The notes under the pieces: generated by a model
The model's input: the letters and a program-made list of their open reading frames with translations, nothing else
Told to the model about the DNA's origin: nothing
Database searches by the model: none
Shown here: positions 1 through 7,801 of the stretch, one piece after another
How the letters are laid out: the number at the start of each line of letters is the position of its first letter
Position numbering within the stretch: the stretch's first letter is position 1
Source of the DNA: Candidatus Dojkabacteria bacterium
Lineage (GTDB): Archaea; Nanobdellota; Nanobdellia; Pacearchaeales; GW2011-AR1
Reading direction: 5' to 3'
Assembly (NCBI GenBank): GCA_017610445.1
Contig: JAFCCB010000011.1
Coordinates: forward strand, 1 to 36,556
DNA: 36,556 bases
Position numbers and translations under genes: made by a program

Positions 1-157
1 TTGTGATAATCCCAGATATTTCATTTATTTAAAAAACATTAAGATTATAAAAAAGTTACCAAAGTAACCTTTTAAGGATATATAACCCAATAAAGGTTAA
101 TAGCCAGAGTGTTAAACTCAATAAAGAAATCGGCTAAATATAGAAAGGGTTTGGGTT

Positions 158-526
158 TTAACTCCTAAAAACAATCCCATGTCCTTGATACTCAACAGAA
201 TTATCTTCTTTTACTAAATATTCTAATTCAGCTCCACCACCAGACAACGTTGCAACATCTTTGAAACTTAGTTTTGCAGAATCTGGTTGAGGTCTTTCAA
301 AATTACATATTGTAAATATTCCATACCTTTGCCCAGCAGAATACATTTCAAATAATTCTTCTAATGGTAAATCTGTTTTTATATCTTCTGGAACATAAGC
401 ACCCATGGGTCTTTTGTCTCTGTTGGCTTTCAAATCTACTAATACATTTCTAAATACTGTTTCATTTACCTTTGCAACTGGTAGATAATCTTGAACAGGT
501 ATCATTTTATATTTAGAAAGAGACAA
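158..526 (-). CDS. Hypothetical protein in a cassette-like unit; the real start is probably the internal ATG (MIPVQDYL...), since the listed start is TTG
   Basis: Intact ORF. TATA-like TTTATAAA (minus strand) lies about 20-25 nt upstream of the internal ATG, which fits a leaderless transcript. Confidence 0.6.
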   Translation of the reverse strand: MSLSKYKMIPVQDYLPVAKVNETVFRNVLVDLKANRDKRPMGAYVPEDIKTDLPLEELFEMYSAGQRYGIFTICNFERPQPDSAKLSFKDVATLSGGGAELEYLVKEDNSVEYQGHGIVFRS

Positions 527-699
527 CCTTTATAAATCCTTCGTTTTGTTACTACTTATTAATTAATAATATGACAACCCAAACCCTTGATTCTCTTAAC
601 TAAAGGGGCTTCGCCCTTGATACACCGATTTTTTTACTTTGAATTTTTCCTTCGCTTAGCTACGGAACGTTGCACTAAAATTCAATCCCTATCGGGGGA

Positions 700-790
700 G
701 TTTAACAGGAATTTAACGGTTCCGAAACCTTGCAGGCTCCACCCAAATTCCTCACTTCGTTCGGAACTTCTCTTAATCGCGATGTTATTC
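700..790. repeat. attC-like imperfect palindrome, site 1
   Basis: GTTTAACAGGAATTTAACGGTTCCGAA ... TTCGGAACTTCTCTTAATCGCGATGTTATTC; outer TAAC/GTTA plus internal complementary GTTCCGAA/TTCGGAAC. Confidence 0.55.
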
Positions 791-867
791 GCAATTCAAA
801 AAATATTTTTCTAACAGAGAATAAGGAATGATAGTCTTTCATTTTTTAAAGGATAAAGCCAAGATCA

Positions 868-1449
868 TTATTTGTGATTACTTTTCTTCCTATCTCTCCA
901 AAAAAACTTATTAACTATTTTTTTATCAATCCAAAAATGTTTATTTGCTTTGTTAATCAAATCGACAGAAGTTAAATCTTTGAAAGCATAAACATTAACT
1001 TCTTTCTTTTCTTGTTTAACATAATTTACTAATTGGGTAAAATCGCCGTCTCCAGAAATTAAAATCGCTTTGTCATATTTGTCTTTACAGGCATCTCTTA
1101 ACATATCTAAAGATAAATGAATATCATCGCCTTTTATTATATAATATTCTTTCTCATCGGCATCAACTCTCTTTTGTCTTTTGCATAAAACAACCTTGCA
1201 CTTTGGAATTTTTCTTAAACGAGCAAAAAGCCCCATTTGATTCCAATAGACATATTTGTTATAATTCTCTTTTAAGGGAGCATTGTAGTAATAAATTGTA
1301 ACTAATTTATTTTCTTTAGTAATTTCCTTAACAAACTTCTCAAAATCAAAGAAAACATCTGAATATCTTTGATTTATTGTTTTCAAACCATAATAAAAAT
1401 TTGCACCATCAATATAAACAGAAACTCTTTTCAAATTCTCTTTTTTCAT
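868..1449 (-). CDS. NYN domain (LabA/DUF88-like) putative ribonuclease
   Basis: RVSVYIDGANFYYGL ... KGDDIHLSLDMLRDACKDKYDKAILISGDGDFTQLVNYVKQ: acidic motifs and SGDGDF typical of NYN/LabA-like proteins. Confidence 0.85.
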   Translation of the reverse strand: MKKENLKRVSVYIDGANFYYGLKTINQRYSDVFFDFEKFVKEITKENKLVTIYYYNAPLKENYNKYVYWNQMGLFARLRKIPKCKVVLCKRQKRVDADEKEYYIIKGDDIHLSLDMLRDACKDKYDKAILISGDGDFTQLVNYVKQEKKEVNVYAFKDLTSVDLINKANKHFWIDKKIVNKFFWRDRKKSNHK

Positions 1450-1851
1450 TTTAAATAAAATCCGGCCTTGGCAGAGCCCAGAACCGGGGATACATAAGCG
1501 GGATGTCCGAAGACTTAAGGCACTCCCTGATACCTTAACATATTGGATTAAAGCAGTTATATAAAACTTTCGGAAGGCAGAATTTTTCCCAATCCAAAAA
1601 AGATTATTTCATCTTCTTTCTTATAAAGAAAGAAGCAAAAAAGGGCGCGCACCTCAAATTTAATGGGATGGCTCTTTGCTCGCGACCCGCTCTTTCTGAT
1701 TAATAAAAGGTTACTGAAAGAGCAAATCGCTCGACCCACCTGAACTAAGAGAGATTTTAGAAATATTAAGACGGAGAATTAGAAACTTGCTTCGTTTCAC
1801 TCCGCATCTCACCTTGCAGGCTTTCAGAAAATCAAAGATTTTTTTCAGGTC

Positions 1852-1975
1852 GCTGAACAGGGCTTAAACAGAAAATCCTTGCAGGATTTTCCCAAATTTT
1901 TTCTTTCAGAAAAAAACTCATGAGGTTATTTCATTCCGCTCAAGCCCTTAGGGTTGTTTAATGCCGATGTTAATT
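1852..1975. repeat. attC-like imperfect palindrome, site 2
   Basis: GCTGAACAGGGCTTAAACAG ... GTTTAATGCCGATGTTAATT; left arm shares AACAGGGCTTAAA with sites 3 and 5. Confidence 0.5.
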
Positions 1976-2071
1976 GCAATTTTAGGTGCTTATTTATATC
2001 CCACCCAAAGACGCGCTTTTTTAACTGAACAACACAAATCTTTTTATAGTTAAATTCATCTCTTTTTTAAA

Positions 2072-2620
2072 ATGGCAAAGAAAGTTGCAATTCCCAAAAA
2101 ATCAAAGGGTGGTGGATTAGTTGCATCCCATTGGAAACAAAACCCTGTTGTTGATTCAACAAAAGGAAAATTTACAGCAGTTTCTTTAATTCCCTATCAC
2201 CACACAACAGGTTTGATTATGCGTTCTTCTGGAAAACCAAAGCTTGTAGGTTATTGTGTGGAATCTCCTAGAGATGTTTTGGAAACTGCTTTTGAAAATT
2301 ATCATGTTACCCACTACAATGGTTATGAATTATTCAGTAGTGGAGATTTTGAATCAACAACCCCTATGCTAGGATTGGGAATTACTCCAGTCGAGCCTCC
2401 AAAGGTTTATGGAATTGAATATAATGGAAGATTAGAAAACCTTTTACAGCTCGATGAATTACTAAAAGCAAAAAGAGATGAACCAATTTCTCATCAAGAT
2501 GTCCAAAGAATCCTTGCTTATCTCAATAAAGAATCTGATATGGGATTTATGAATCCAAATAATAATCAATACAAACACGATAAGAAAGAAATTGTGGATA
2601 TAGTAAAAAGATTTGGATAA
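2072..2620 (+). CDS. Hypothetical protein in a cassette-like unit (the only plus-strand one in the 5' array)
   Basis: Intact 182-aa ORF with ATG start; AT-rich TATA-like element upstream. Confidence 0.65.
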   Translation: MAKKVAIPKKSKGGGLVASHWKQNPVVDSTKGKFTAVSLIPYHHTTGLIMRSSGKPKLVGYCVESPRDVLETAFENYHVTHYNGYELFSSGDFESTTPMLGLGITPVEPPKVYGIEYNGRLENLLQLDELLKAKRDEPISHQDVQRILAYLNKESDMGFMNPNNNQYKHDKKEIVDIVKRFG

Positions 2621-2724
2621 CGCACGTCTTTTCTCACTCTAATTTACTGCACCTAAAACTCAAAATCTCTTTGAGATTTTGCCACGCCTTGCAGGCTCTC
2701 ACTCCATTTCATTCCGCTCCCACA

Positions 2725-2866
2725 ACTTAACAGGGCTTAAAGGGTTTCGTTCGGTTGCACCTCACTACACCCAAATTCAATTTCAGCTCTGAAAAAATTC
2801 TCAGCTCTGTTTCACGAGGAGAATTTTTTCGAGGAAATTGAACTTCCCTTAAGCCCGATGTTATGT
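2725..2866. repeat. attC-like imperfect palindrome, site 3 (clearest example)
   Basis: ACTTAACAGGGCTTAAAGGG ... CCCTTAAGCCCGATGTTATGT: GGGCTTAA-(A)-GGG pairs with CCC-TTAAGCCC, leaving one bulged A and an asymmetric spacer before TAAC/GTTA. Confidence 0.65.
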
Positions 2867-2906
2867 CTAATTCAGAATTCGGGCGAAAAGATAGAAACCG
2901 AAAGAT

Positions 2907-3176
2907 TTACTCTTCTTTTGGTGTTAATACTTGATACGAATCAAAATGTTTAAGGTCATATTCTCTTGATTTGTCAAAAACTTTTGTTGGTCCTTCCCCA
3001 AATATTGTTAATCTTTTTGTAAATTGTTCATTTTTCTTAGATGGTTTTTCTGTGCATAATTCTACCCTATGTGGAGCATAATTTTTGACATATCCTACTG
3101 CAGAATACCCTTGGCTACTTTCAAGTAAAAGAATATCTCCAACACATACTCCTTCAAGTTTATCTATTAATGACAT
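2907..3176 (-). CDS. Hypothetical small protein in a cassette-like unit with its own promoter
   Basis: Minus-strand upstream: TTTATAAAATATTGATTAATACTAAAATTAAGGAGAATCAAAATG (TATA box plus SD-like AAGGAG). Confidence 0.65.
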   Translation of the reverse strand: MSLIDKLEGVCVGDILLLESSQGYSAVGYVKNYAPHRVELCTEKPSKKNEQFTKRLTIFGEGPTKVFDKSREYDLKHFDSYQVLTPKEE

Positions 3177-3329
3177 TTTGATTCTCCTTAATTTTAGTAT
3201 TAATCAATATTTTATAAATCTTTCGGTTCTTTTACCACTTTGAGGTTAATATTGATAACGCCCGAATTCTGAACTCAAAATCCTTCAGATTTTGCCCCGC
3301 TGCACTCTCCTCCTTTCAGTCGTCGGGAG

Positions 3330-3448
3330 ACATAACAGAAATTTAACGGAAAATTGCTCGGCTCGCAATTTTCCCAAATTTGATTTTCCAGCTCTGTTCA
3401 CTCCGTTCACGAGGGAAAATCAAACTTCGGTTAATCCTGATGTAAAAA
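3330..3448. repeat. attC-like palindrome, site 4 (degenerate right core)
   Basis: ACATAACAGAAATTTAACGG ... TTCGGTTAATCCTGATGTAAAA; left arm resembles site 1, right GTTA is altered to GTAA. Confidence 0.4.
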
Positions 3449-3502
3449 AATCGGTTAGATATAGAAAGGGCTGGCTCTTAAAAATTCATGAAACCGAAAG
3501 AT

Positions 3503-3814
3503 TTATTCGCTTGGTCGTTCAAGACAATATTTTCTGAAAATTTCTGCTTTGCTAATTTCTGTTTCGTTGTCTCCAGCACGATTATTTATTAATACCTCAT
3601 CAAGAGTTTTTGTATATGCACTGCAACCAGTTCTTTCAACTCTTTCTAGTCTTTGTGGAAGCTGTTGTATTCCTTGATTTCCATATTCTTGTCTATAAAA
3701 TTCCTTAAATTCATCTAAGGACATTCCATAGGTTGTAGGTGCGTCAACTACTGTAGACCACTTTAAGTAGAAATCTTTTCCTTCACCACTCATCTTGATT
3801 ATGTATTTTGGCAT
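3503..3814 (-). CDS. Hypothetical small protein in a cassette-like unit with its own promoter
   Basis: Minus-strand upstream: AAAGATTTATAAAATGGTGGGTTATACTATAATCAAGGAGATTTAAAATG, similar to the promoter of ORF 2907..3176. Confidence 0.65.
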   Translation of the reverse strand: MPKYIIKMSGEGKDFYLKWSTVVDAPTTYGMSLDEFKEFYRQEYGNQGIQQLPQRLERVERTGCSAYTKTLDEVLINNRAGDNETEISKAEIFRKYCLERPSE

Positions 3815-4019
3815 TTTAAATCTCCTTGATTATAGTATAACCCACCATTTTATAAATCTTTTGGTAATTTACTACTATTAAATTACTATCAATTATGAGC
3901 CGACCCTTTATTTTTTTAACTAATGGTGCTTCGCACTTTATACGCCGATTTTTTTACTTTGATTTTTTTGCCTTCGGCATCGTTGCGCTAAAAATCAATC
4001 CCTCCAAGTATTCCGGAGA

Positions 4020-4094
4020 AACTAACAGGGCTTAAAGGGTTCGCTCGTTGCACTTCGCTACACCTAAAACTTCTCTTAATCGCAAATGTTAGTT
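4020..4094. repeat. attC-like imperfect palindrome, site 5
   Basis: AACTAACAGGGCTTAAAGGGTTCGC ... CTTCTCTTAATCGCAAATGTTAGTT. Confidence 0.55.
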
Positions 4095-4199
4095 TCAATT
4101 GAGTTTAAGTTTTTAAGACGGGCACGCGCTTAGTCTTTCAGACAATTTGTCAAAATTTTTAGTTTTGAAATTTTATTTAGAAATAATCTTTTTATTTTT

Positions 4200-4508
4200 T
4201 TACTTTTTTGAAGCTTGAACAATAGAATTAATAGTTTTTGTTGTTTCTTCTCCGCCCATTGTATCAACAAGAGATTTTCTTTGAGGACTCAAATCTAATT
4301 CTTTTACTTGTCCCATTAATTTGTTTCCTGCTATTAATGCATCCTTTCTAGAATCATAAACTGGATCGCAGGAAATTATTGGACGACAATATTTATCTTC
4401 ATTATGAGTAATGGCATAACCATATTTTCTAGATTTATTATGTCGATAAGTATCAACAAAAGTTTCATTTCCTTGAATTTGCAATGCTGATAATAAAGAC
4501 AATCCCAT
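4200..4508 (-). CDS. Hypothetical small protein in a cassette-like unit
   Basis: Intact 102-aa ORF between repeat elements. Confidence 0.55.
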   Translation of the reverse strand: MGLSLLSALQIQGNETFVDTYRHNKSRKYGYAITHNEDKYCRPIISCDPVYDSRKDALIAGNKLMGQVKELDLSPQRKSLVDTMGGEETTKTINSIVQASKK

Positions 4509-4572
4509 AGCATAATATATTTTGATTATGTTTAAAAGGATTTGTATGATAAAAAGATTATTTCATCTTCTT

Positions 4573-4624
4573 TTTTAGAAAAAAAGAAGCAAAAAACTCT
4601 AGGCAATCCTTCCAATTTTATGGT
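4573..4624. repeat. Direct repeat copy 1 flanking the PIN/antitoxin module
   Basis: TTTTAGAAAAAAAGAAGCAAAAAA ... GGCAATC...TCCAATTTTATGGT; the same 24-mer recurs exactly at 5359-5382. Confidence 0.8.
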
Positions 4625-4639
4625 CGTCGGCTCAACCAA

Positions 4640-5044
4640 TTAAATAATTTTTATTAACTCACTTGTAGAATAAATTTTAACATTCTCTTGTCCTTTAAGT
4701 TTTTTATCATTACTCCAAATAGGACAATTTTGTTTTAATGCCAATGCAATATATTCTGTATCATCTAGATCTGGAGTTACTTCTTCTGCTTTTTTTATAA
4801 ATCCCTCAAATTCTTGTTTTTCAATAAAATTAATCCTTGCCGAAATTAGTGAAAGAAAAAGATCTAGCTCTTCTTCTGTTAAACCTGATTTTTCTACAAT
4901 TTCATCTTTATGTTCTTCAAATTCTTCTAAAAGATATTCTGGAGCAAATAGTTTAAGATCTTCTCTAAAAATCAAATCATATGTAAATCCATTTGTTAAA
5001 ACTAAAGCAGACATTAATATATTCGCATCAATAATTAATTCCAT
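4640..5044 (-). CDS. PIN-domain toxin (VapC-like); ORF track start 5083, preferred start ATG at 5044 (MELIIDANILMSALV)
   Basis: N-terminal ELIIDANILMSAL, internal LDDTEYIALALKQNCPIWSNDKKL typical of PIN domains; begins one nt after the antitoxin stop. Confidence 0.85.
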   Translation of the reverse strand: MELIIDANILMSALVLTNGFTYDLIFREDLKLFAPEYLLEEFEEHKDEIVEKSGLTEEELDLFLSLISARINFIEKQEFEGFIKKAEEVTPDLDDTEYIALALKQNCPIWSNDKKLKGQENVKIYSTSELIKII

Positions 5045-5045
5045 T

Positions 5046-5273
5046 TTAATTAGATTTTTTATATCTTTCATGTAATGATGCATTAATCTTTCTTCCTAAT
5101 TCTAATGCATCTTTTTCACTAAGTTTGGATTTTGCAGTTATTGCCTTTAGAATTCTAAGCTGAGCTACTTTGGTTTTTATTGCTTCTCTTGCAACTGCTG
5201 ACCAGTTTATCTCTCTAGAATCTTCCATGTCTTTTTTTATATCTTCTGGAACTGATAAGGTTATTGTGGGCAT
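5046..5273 (-). CDS. VapB-like antitoxin (ribbon-helix-helix-type N-terminus)
   Basis: MPTITLSVPEDIKKDMEDSREINWSAVAREAIKTKV, immediately upstream of the PIN gene. Confidence 0.75.
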   Translation of the reverse strand: MPTITLSVPEDIKKDMEDSREINWSAVAREAIKTKVAQLRILKAITAKSKLSEKDALELGRKINASLHERYKKSN

Positions 5274-5358
5274 GTTTATATCCTCCTATTTAATTATGTG
5301 TAAATATTTAATGTATTTAATATATATAAATGTTTTGCTTGAACTCCTCCCACTTCTG

Positions 5359-5410
5359 TTTTAGAAAAAAAGAAGCAAAAAAGGCAGGCAATCTCTCCAA
5401 TTTTATGGTT
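5359..5410. repeat. Direct repeat copy 2 flanking the PIN/antitoxin module
   Basis: TTTTAGAAAAAAAGAAGCAAAAAAGGCAGGCAATCTCTCCAATTTTATGGTTGG. Confidence 0.8.
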
Positions 5411-5467
5411 GGAGCTTCCACCTCCTCCCCCGCCCAAGAGAATTTTAGAACTCAAGCCTTTGCGGTC

Positions 5468-5542
5468 GGATAACAGCGATTAAAACACTCGCCCTACTCA
5501 TCCTAATTCTTTGAGAACTAGTTTTAATTGCAAACGTTAAAC
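5468..5542. repeat. attC-like imperfect palindrome, site 6, at the 3' end of the pilus operon
   Basis: GGATAACAGCGATTAAAACACTCGC ... TTTTAATTGCAAACGTTAAAC; core GTTAAAC fits GTTRRRY; 6 nt from the stop codon of ORF 5549..6436. Confidence 0.6.
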
Positions 5543-5548
5543 ATTTTT

Positions 5549-6436
5549 TCACCCTAAAAAAGCTTTTGCTCCTGTAAATATTAATACAGCCAAGGCAATT
5601 AAAACAAATGAATGTTTTAATCCTGATTTTATTTTTCCTTCAGCTAATTTTCCAATTACCAATCCTGCAAAAAATCCCTGCGTTATTAACAGCCATAAAA
5701 AAGGGCGTGTTAATTCTTCAGCTGTTGCTACTGCTCCTTTTTCTCCTATCCCCATGTTAAATCCAGGAATTCCTTCTGTTCCAGAACCAAACCCCTCCCC
5801 TAACCCAGTGGCAATAGGTAGAATTTTAAACTGCATAACTAACATTATAATAATAAATATAAAAAAGATAATATAACCCTGAACCATTAAAGTATACATT
5901 GCAGCACTTCTTTCTTTTTTCAATCTCTCAACCTGTGAAACAGATTTTGCAACTGCTTCTAAAATATCATCTATCTCTCCGCCTGCTTTCTCTGCCTCTC
6001 CAATAATTGTAACTGCTCTTGTAATTGTAATGTCATTAATATCTCTTGCAAAAGTTTCAAGAGCAGTATTAACAGGAATACCTAATGCAATCTGGTTAGC
6101 CAATTTATCAATATAGGGATTTAACTTTCCGTAATCTTTTTTCCTGACATTTAAAATACTTTTGCTGATGGGAGTTCCTGCCTTGACATTTTCAACCAGA
6201 TCCCTTGCAAATTCCAAAAACATCCTTTCTTTTTCTTTTATTGCATTTGTCTTTAAAATCAAAGAGAAAAAAAACGGCAGCAGTGCAATAATCAGGGCAA
6301 TCCCTAAAATAAAATAAAAAATATCTGTCCCTCTTAAAAAGATAAGCGACAAAATAACAGTCAGCAACCCAATAACTATCGCTATTATCTGAGGTTTATT
6401 CAGTTTTATTTTTTGAAGATATTTTTTTAGTTCCAT
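5549..6436 (-). CDS. Type II/IV secretion system F (TadC/archaeal FlaJ-like) membrane protein
   Basis: Multiple TM segments, AGTPISKSIL and GEAEKAGGEIDDILEAVAKSVSQVERLKKERSAAMY typical of T2SSF; adjacent to a second T2SSF-like protein and the ATPase. Confidence 0.8.
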   Translation of the reverse strand: MELKKYLQKIKLNKPQIIAIVIGLLTVILSLIFLRGTDIFYFILGIALIIALLPFFFSLILKTNAIKEKERMFLEFARDLVENVKAGTPISKSILNVRKKDYGKLNPYIDKLANQIALGIPVNTALETFARDINDITITRAVTIIGEAEKAGGEIDDILEAVAKSVSQVERLKKERSAAMYTLMVQGYIIFFIFIIIMLVMQFKILPIATGLGEGFGSGTEGIPGFNMGIGEKGAVATAEELTRPFLWLLITQGFFAGLVIGKLAEGKIKSGLKHSFVLIALAVLIFTGAKAFLG

Positions 6437-7801
6437 TCAAAACACCGGCTGTTTTAATTTTAAAAACATTAAGAAGATTATATTCAAAAAAACAATTGCT
6501 AATATGATAAGAAAACTTATTATTGGGGTGCTTAATCCAAAAAAATACATGCCAGTGCTTCCCATTATTACAAAAAGCATCAGCAGAATCATAGGTGCAG
6601 CAATAATAATGCTAATGTAAATATCCATAAAAGTTTCAGAAGTTTTAGTATATTTCTCTCTGTCTAATTTATAATCAAATAATAATCCTTCTGCATGTTT
6701 ATCCAAAAATTCATGCATATCCCCCCCAGAGGTTATTGTTGTAGCCAAACCATCAAACAATTCTTTTAATTTAGCAGACGGAGAAGATTTAGCAGATTTT
6801 TTCAAAGCAGTTACCAAATTATAACCCTGAAAATTCACTAGGTTCAAAAGTTTTTTAAATTCTGCCCTGGTGTATTTATATTCCTTGCTTTTAATGATAA
6901 TTTTAAAAATATTTACAGGTTCTATTCCTGAAGTTGCAATAGCAGACATATGAATAGCAACAAACGGAAGTTCCTGATTTATTTTTGAACCAAAGGTTTT
7001 TCCCTCGCTTTTAGGATAAAAATACATAATAATCCCTGCAATCAAGGGAATTACTGGGATAATCCAAAATATTTTCGCAAATCTGATTAGAAAAGAGCCT
7101 TCAACAGGGGTTAAAAAAGGAAAAGTCAAACTAACATTGTAAAACAACAAGAGTGCAAATAGAAACAAGCTGGAAATGAAAAAAATTGTTATTGTAAAAA
7201 AAATCATAGATATATAAGTTCCAACCATAAATGGAGAATTCATTTTTCTTAAATCTTTGTTCAAAGACACCAAATTCCATTTTGATAATAATTTATTTGA
7301 AAATTCTTTAAAAAAATGATTGGATATTTTTGCATAAAAATTTGGTTTGCCAAAACCCAAAACCGGTCTCTCAACAGCAAATTTAGTCTTCAGCTGATTT
7401 ATTGAAAGATTACTCTTGCTTAAATTTTTCAAAAATTTCTTTTTGTCCTTGTCATTAATAGTAACAGCGATTTTTTCCTCTTTTTTATTTGGTTTGTATT
7501 TAATCTGAATAAGATTTTTTCTCTCAGGTTCATTGATTTTTAGTTTTCCTTCTCCTTCAGCAAGCCTTTTAAAAAATTTAATATTCTCAATTAAATCAGG
7601 AAGAGAATTATTCAGAATCTTCAATTGCATAATCAAGGAATTAACTGCCTCGCTTAAAAGTTTTTTTTCTTGGGTATTAATAACAGCTTTATTATTTAAT
7701 TCAAGATTTTTGATAACTTTTAATTGGTTCTCAAAAACATATGCTTCTCTTATTATCTCTTTAATTCTTTGAATATTTTGTTTTAAAGCATTAATTGTCA
7801 T
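6437..7801 (-). CDS. Type II secretion system F-like (TadB/FlaJ-like) membrane protein with long N-terminal extension
   Basis: PFVAIHMSAIATSGIEPVNIFKIIIKSKEYKYTRAEFKKLLNLVNFQGYNLVTALKKSAKSSPSAKLKELFDGLATTITSGGDMHEFL, T2SSF signature; C-terminal TM helices. Confidence 0.8.
   Translation of the reverse strand: MTINALKQNIQRIKEIIREAYVFENQLKVIKNLELNNKAVINTQEKKLLSEAVNSLIMQLKILNNSLPDLIENIKFFKRLAEGEGKLKINEPERKNLIQIKYKPNKKEEKIAVTINDKDKKKFLKNLSKSNLSINQLKTKFAVERPVLGFGKPNFYAKISNHFFKEFSNKLLSKWNLVSLNKDLRKMNSPFMVGTYISMIFFTITIFFISSLFLFALLLFYNVSLTFPFLTPVEGSFLIRFAKIFWIIPVIPLIAGIIMYFYPKSEGKTFGSKINQELPFVAIHMSAIATSGIEPVNIFKIIIKSKEYKYTRAEFKKLLNLVNFQGYNLVTALKKSAKSSPSAKLKELFDGLATTITSGGDMHEFLDKHAEGLLFDYKLDREKYTKTSETFMDIYISIIIAAPMILLMLFVIMGSTGMYFFGLSTPIISFLIILAIVFLNIIFLMFLKLKQPVF

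Noticed and set aside
587-814. Plus-strand ORF of 75 aa
   Set aside because: Lies inside the palindromic inter-cassette region; composition non-protein-like.
1557-1739. Minus-strand ORF of 60 aa
   Set aside because: Covers the repeat element at 1598-1741; likely chance ORF.
3292-3537. Plus-strand ORF of 81 aa
   Set aside because: Overlaps attC-like site 4 and the end of ORF 3503..3814; likely chance.
5170-5364. Plus-strand ORF opposite the VapB-like gene
   Set aside because: Antisense shadow of a supported CDS.
7533-7772. Antisense ORF in the T2SSF gene
   Set aside because: Shadow ORF in AT-rich coding DNA; the same applies to 9767..9964, 11513..11701, 11991..12194, 15075..15299 and 12930..13130.
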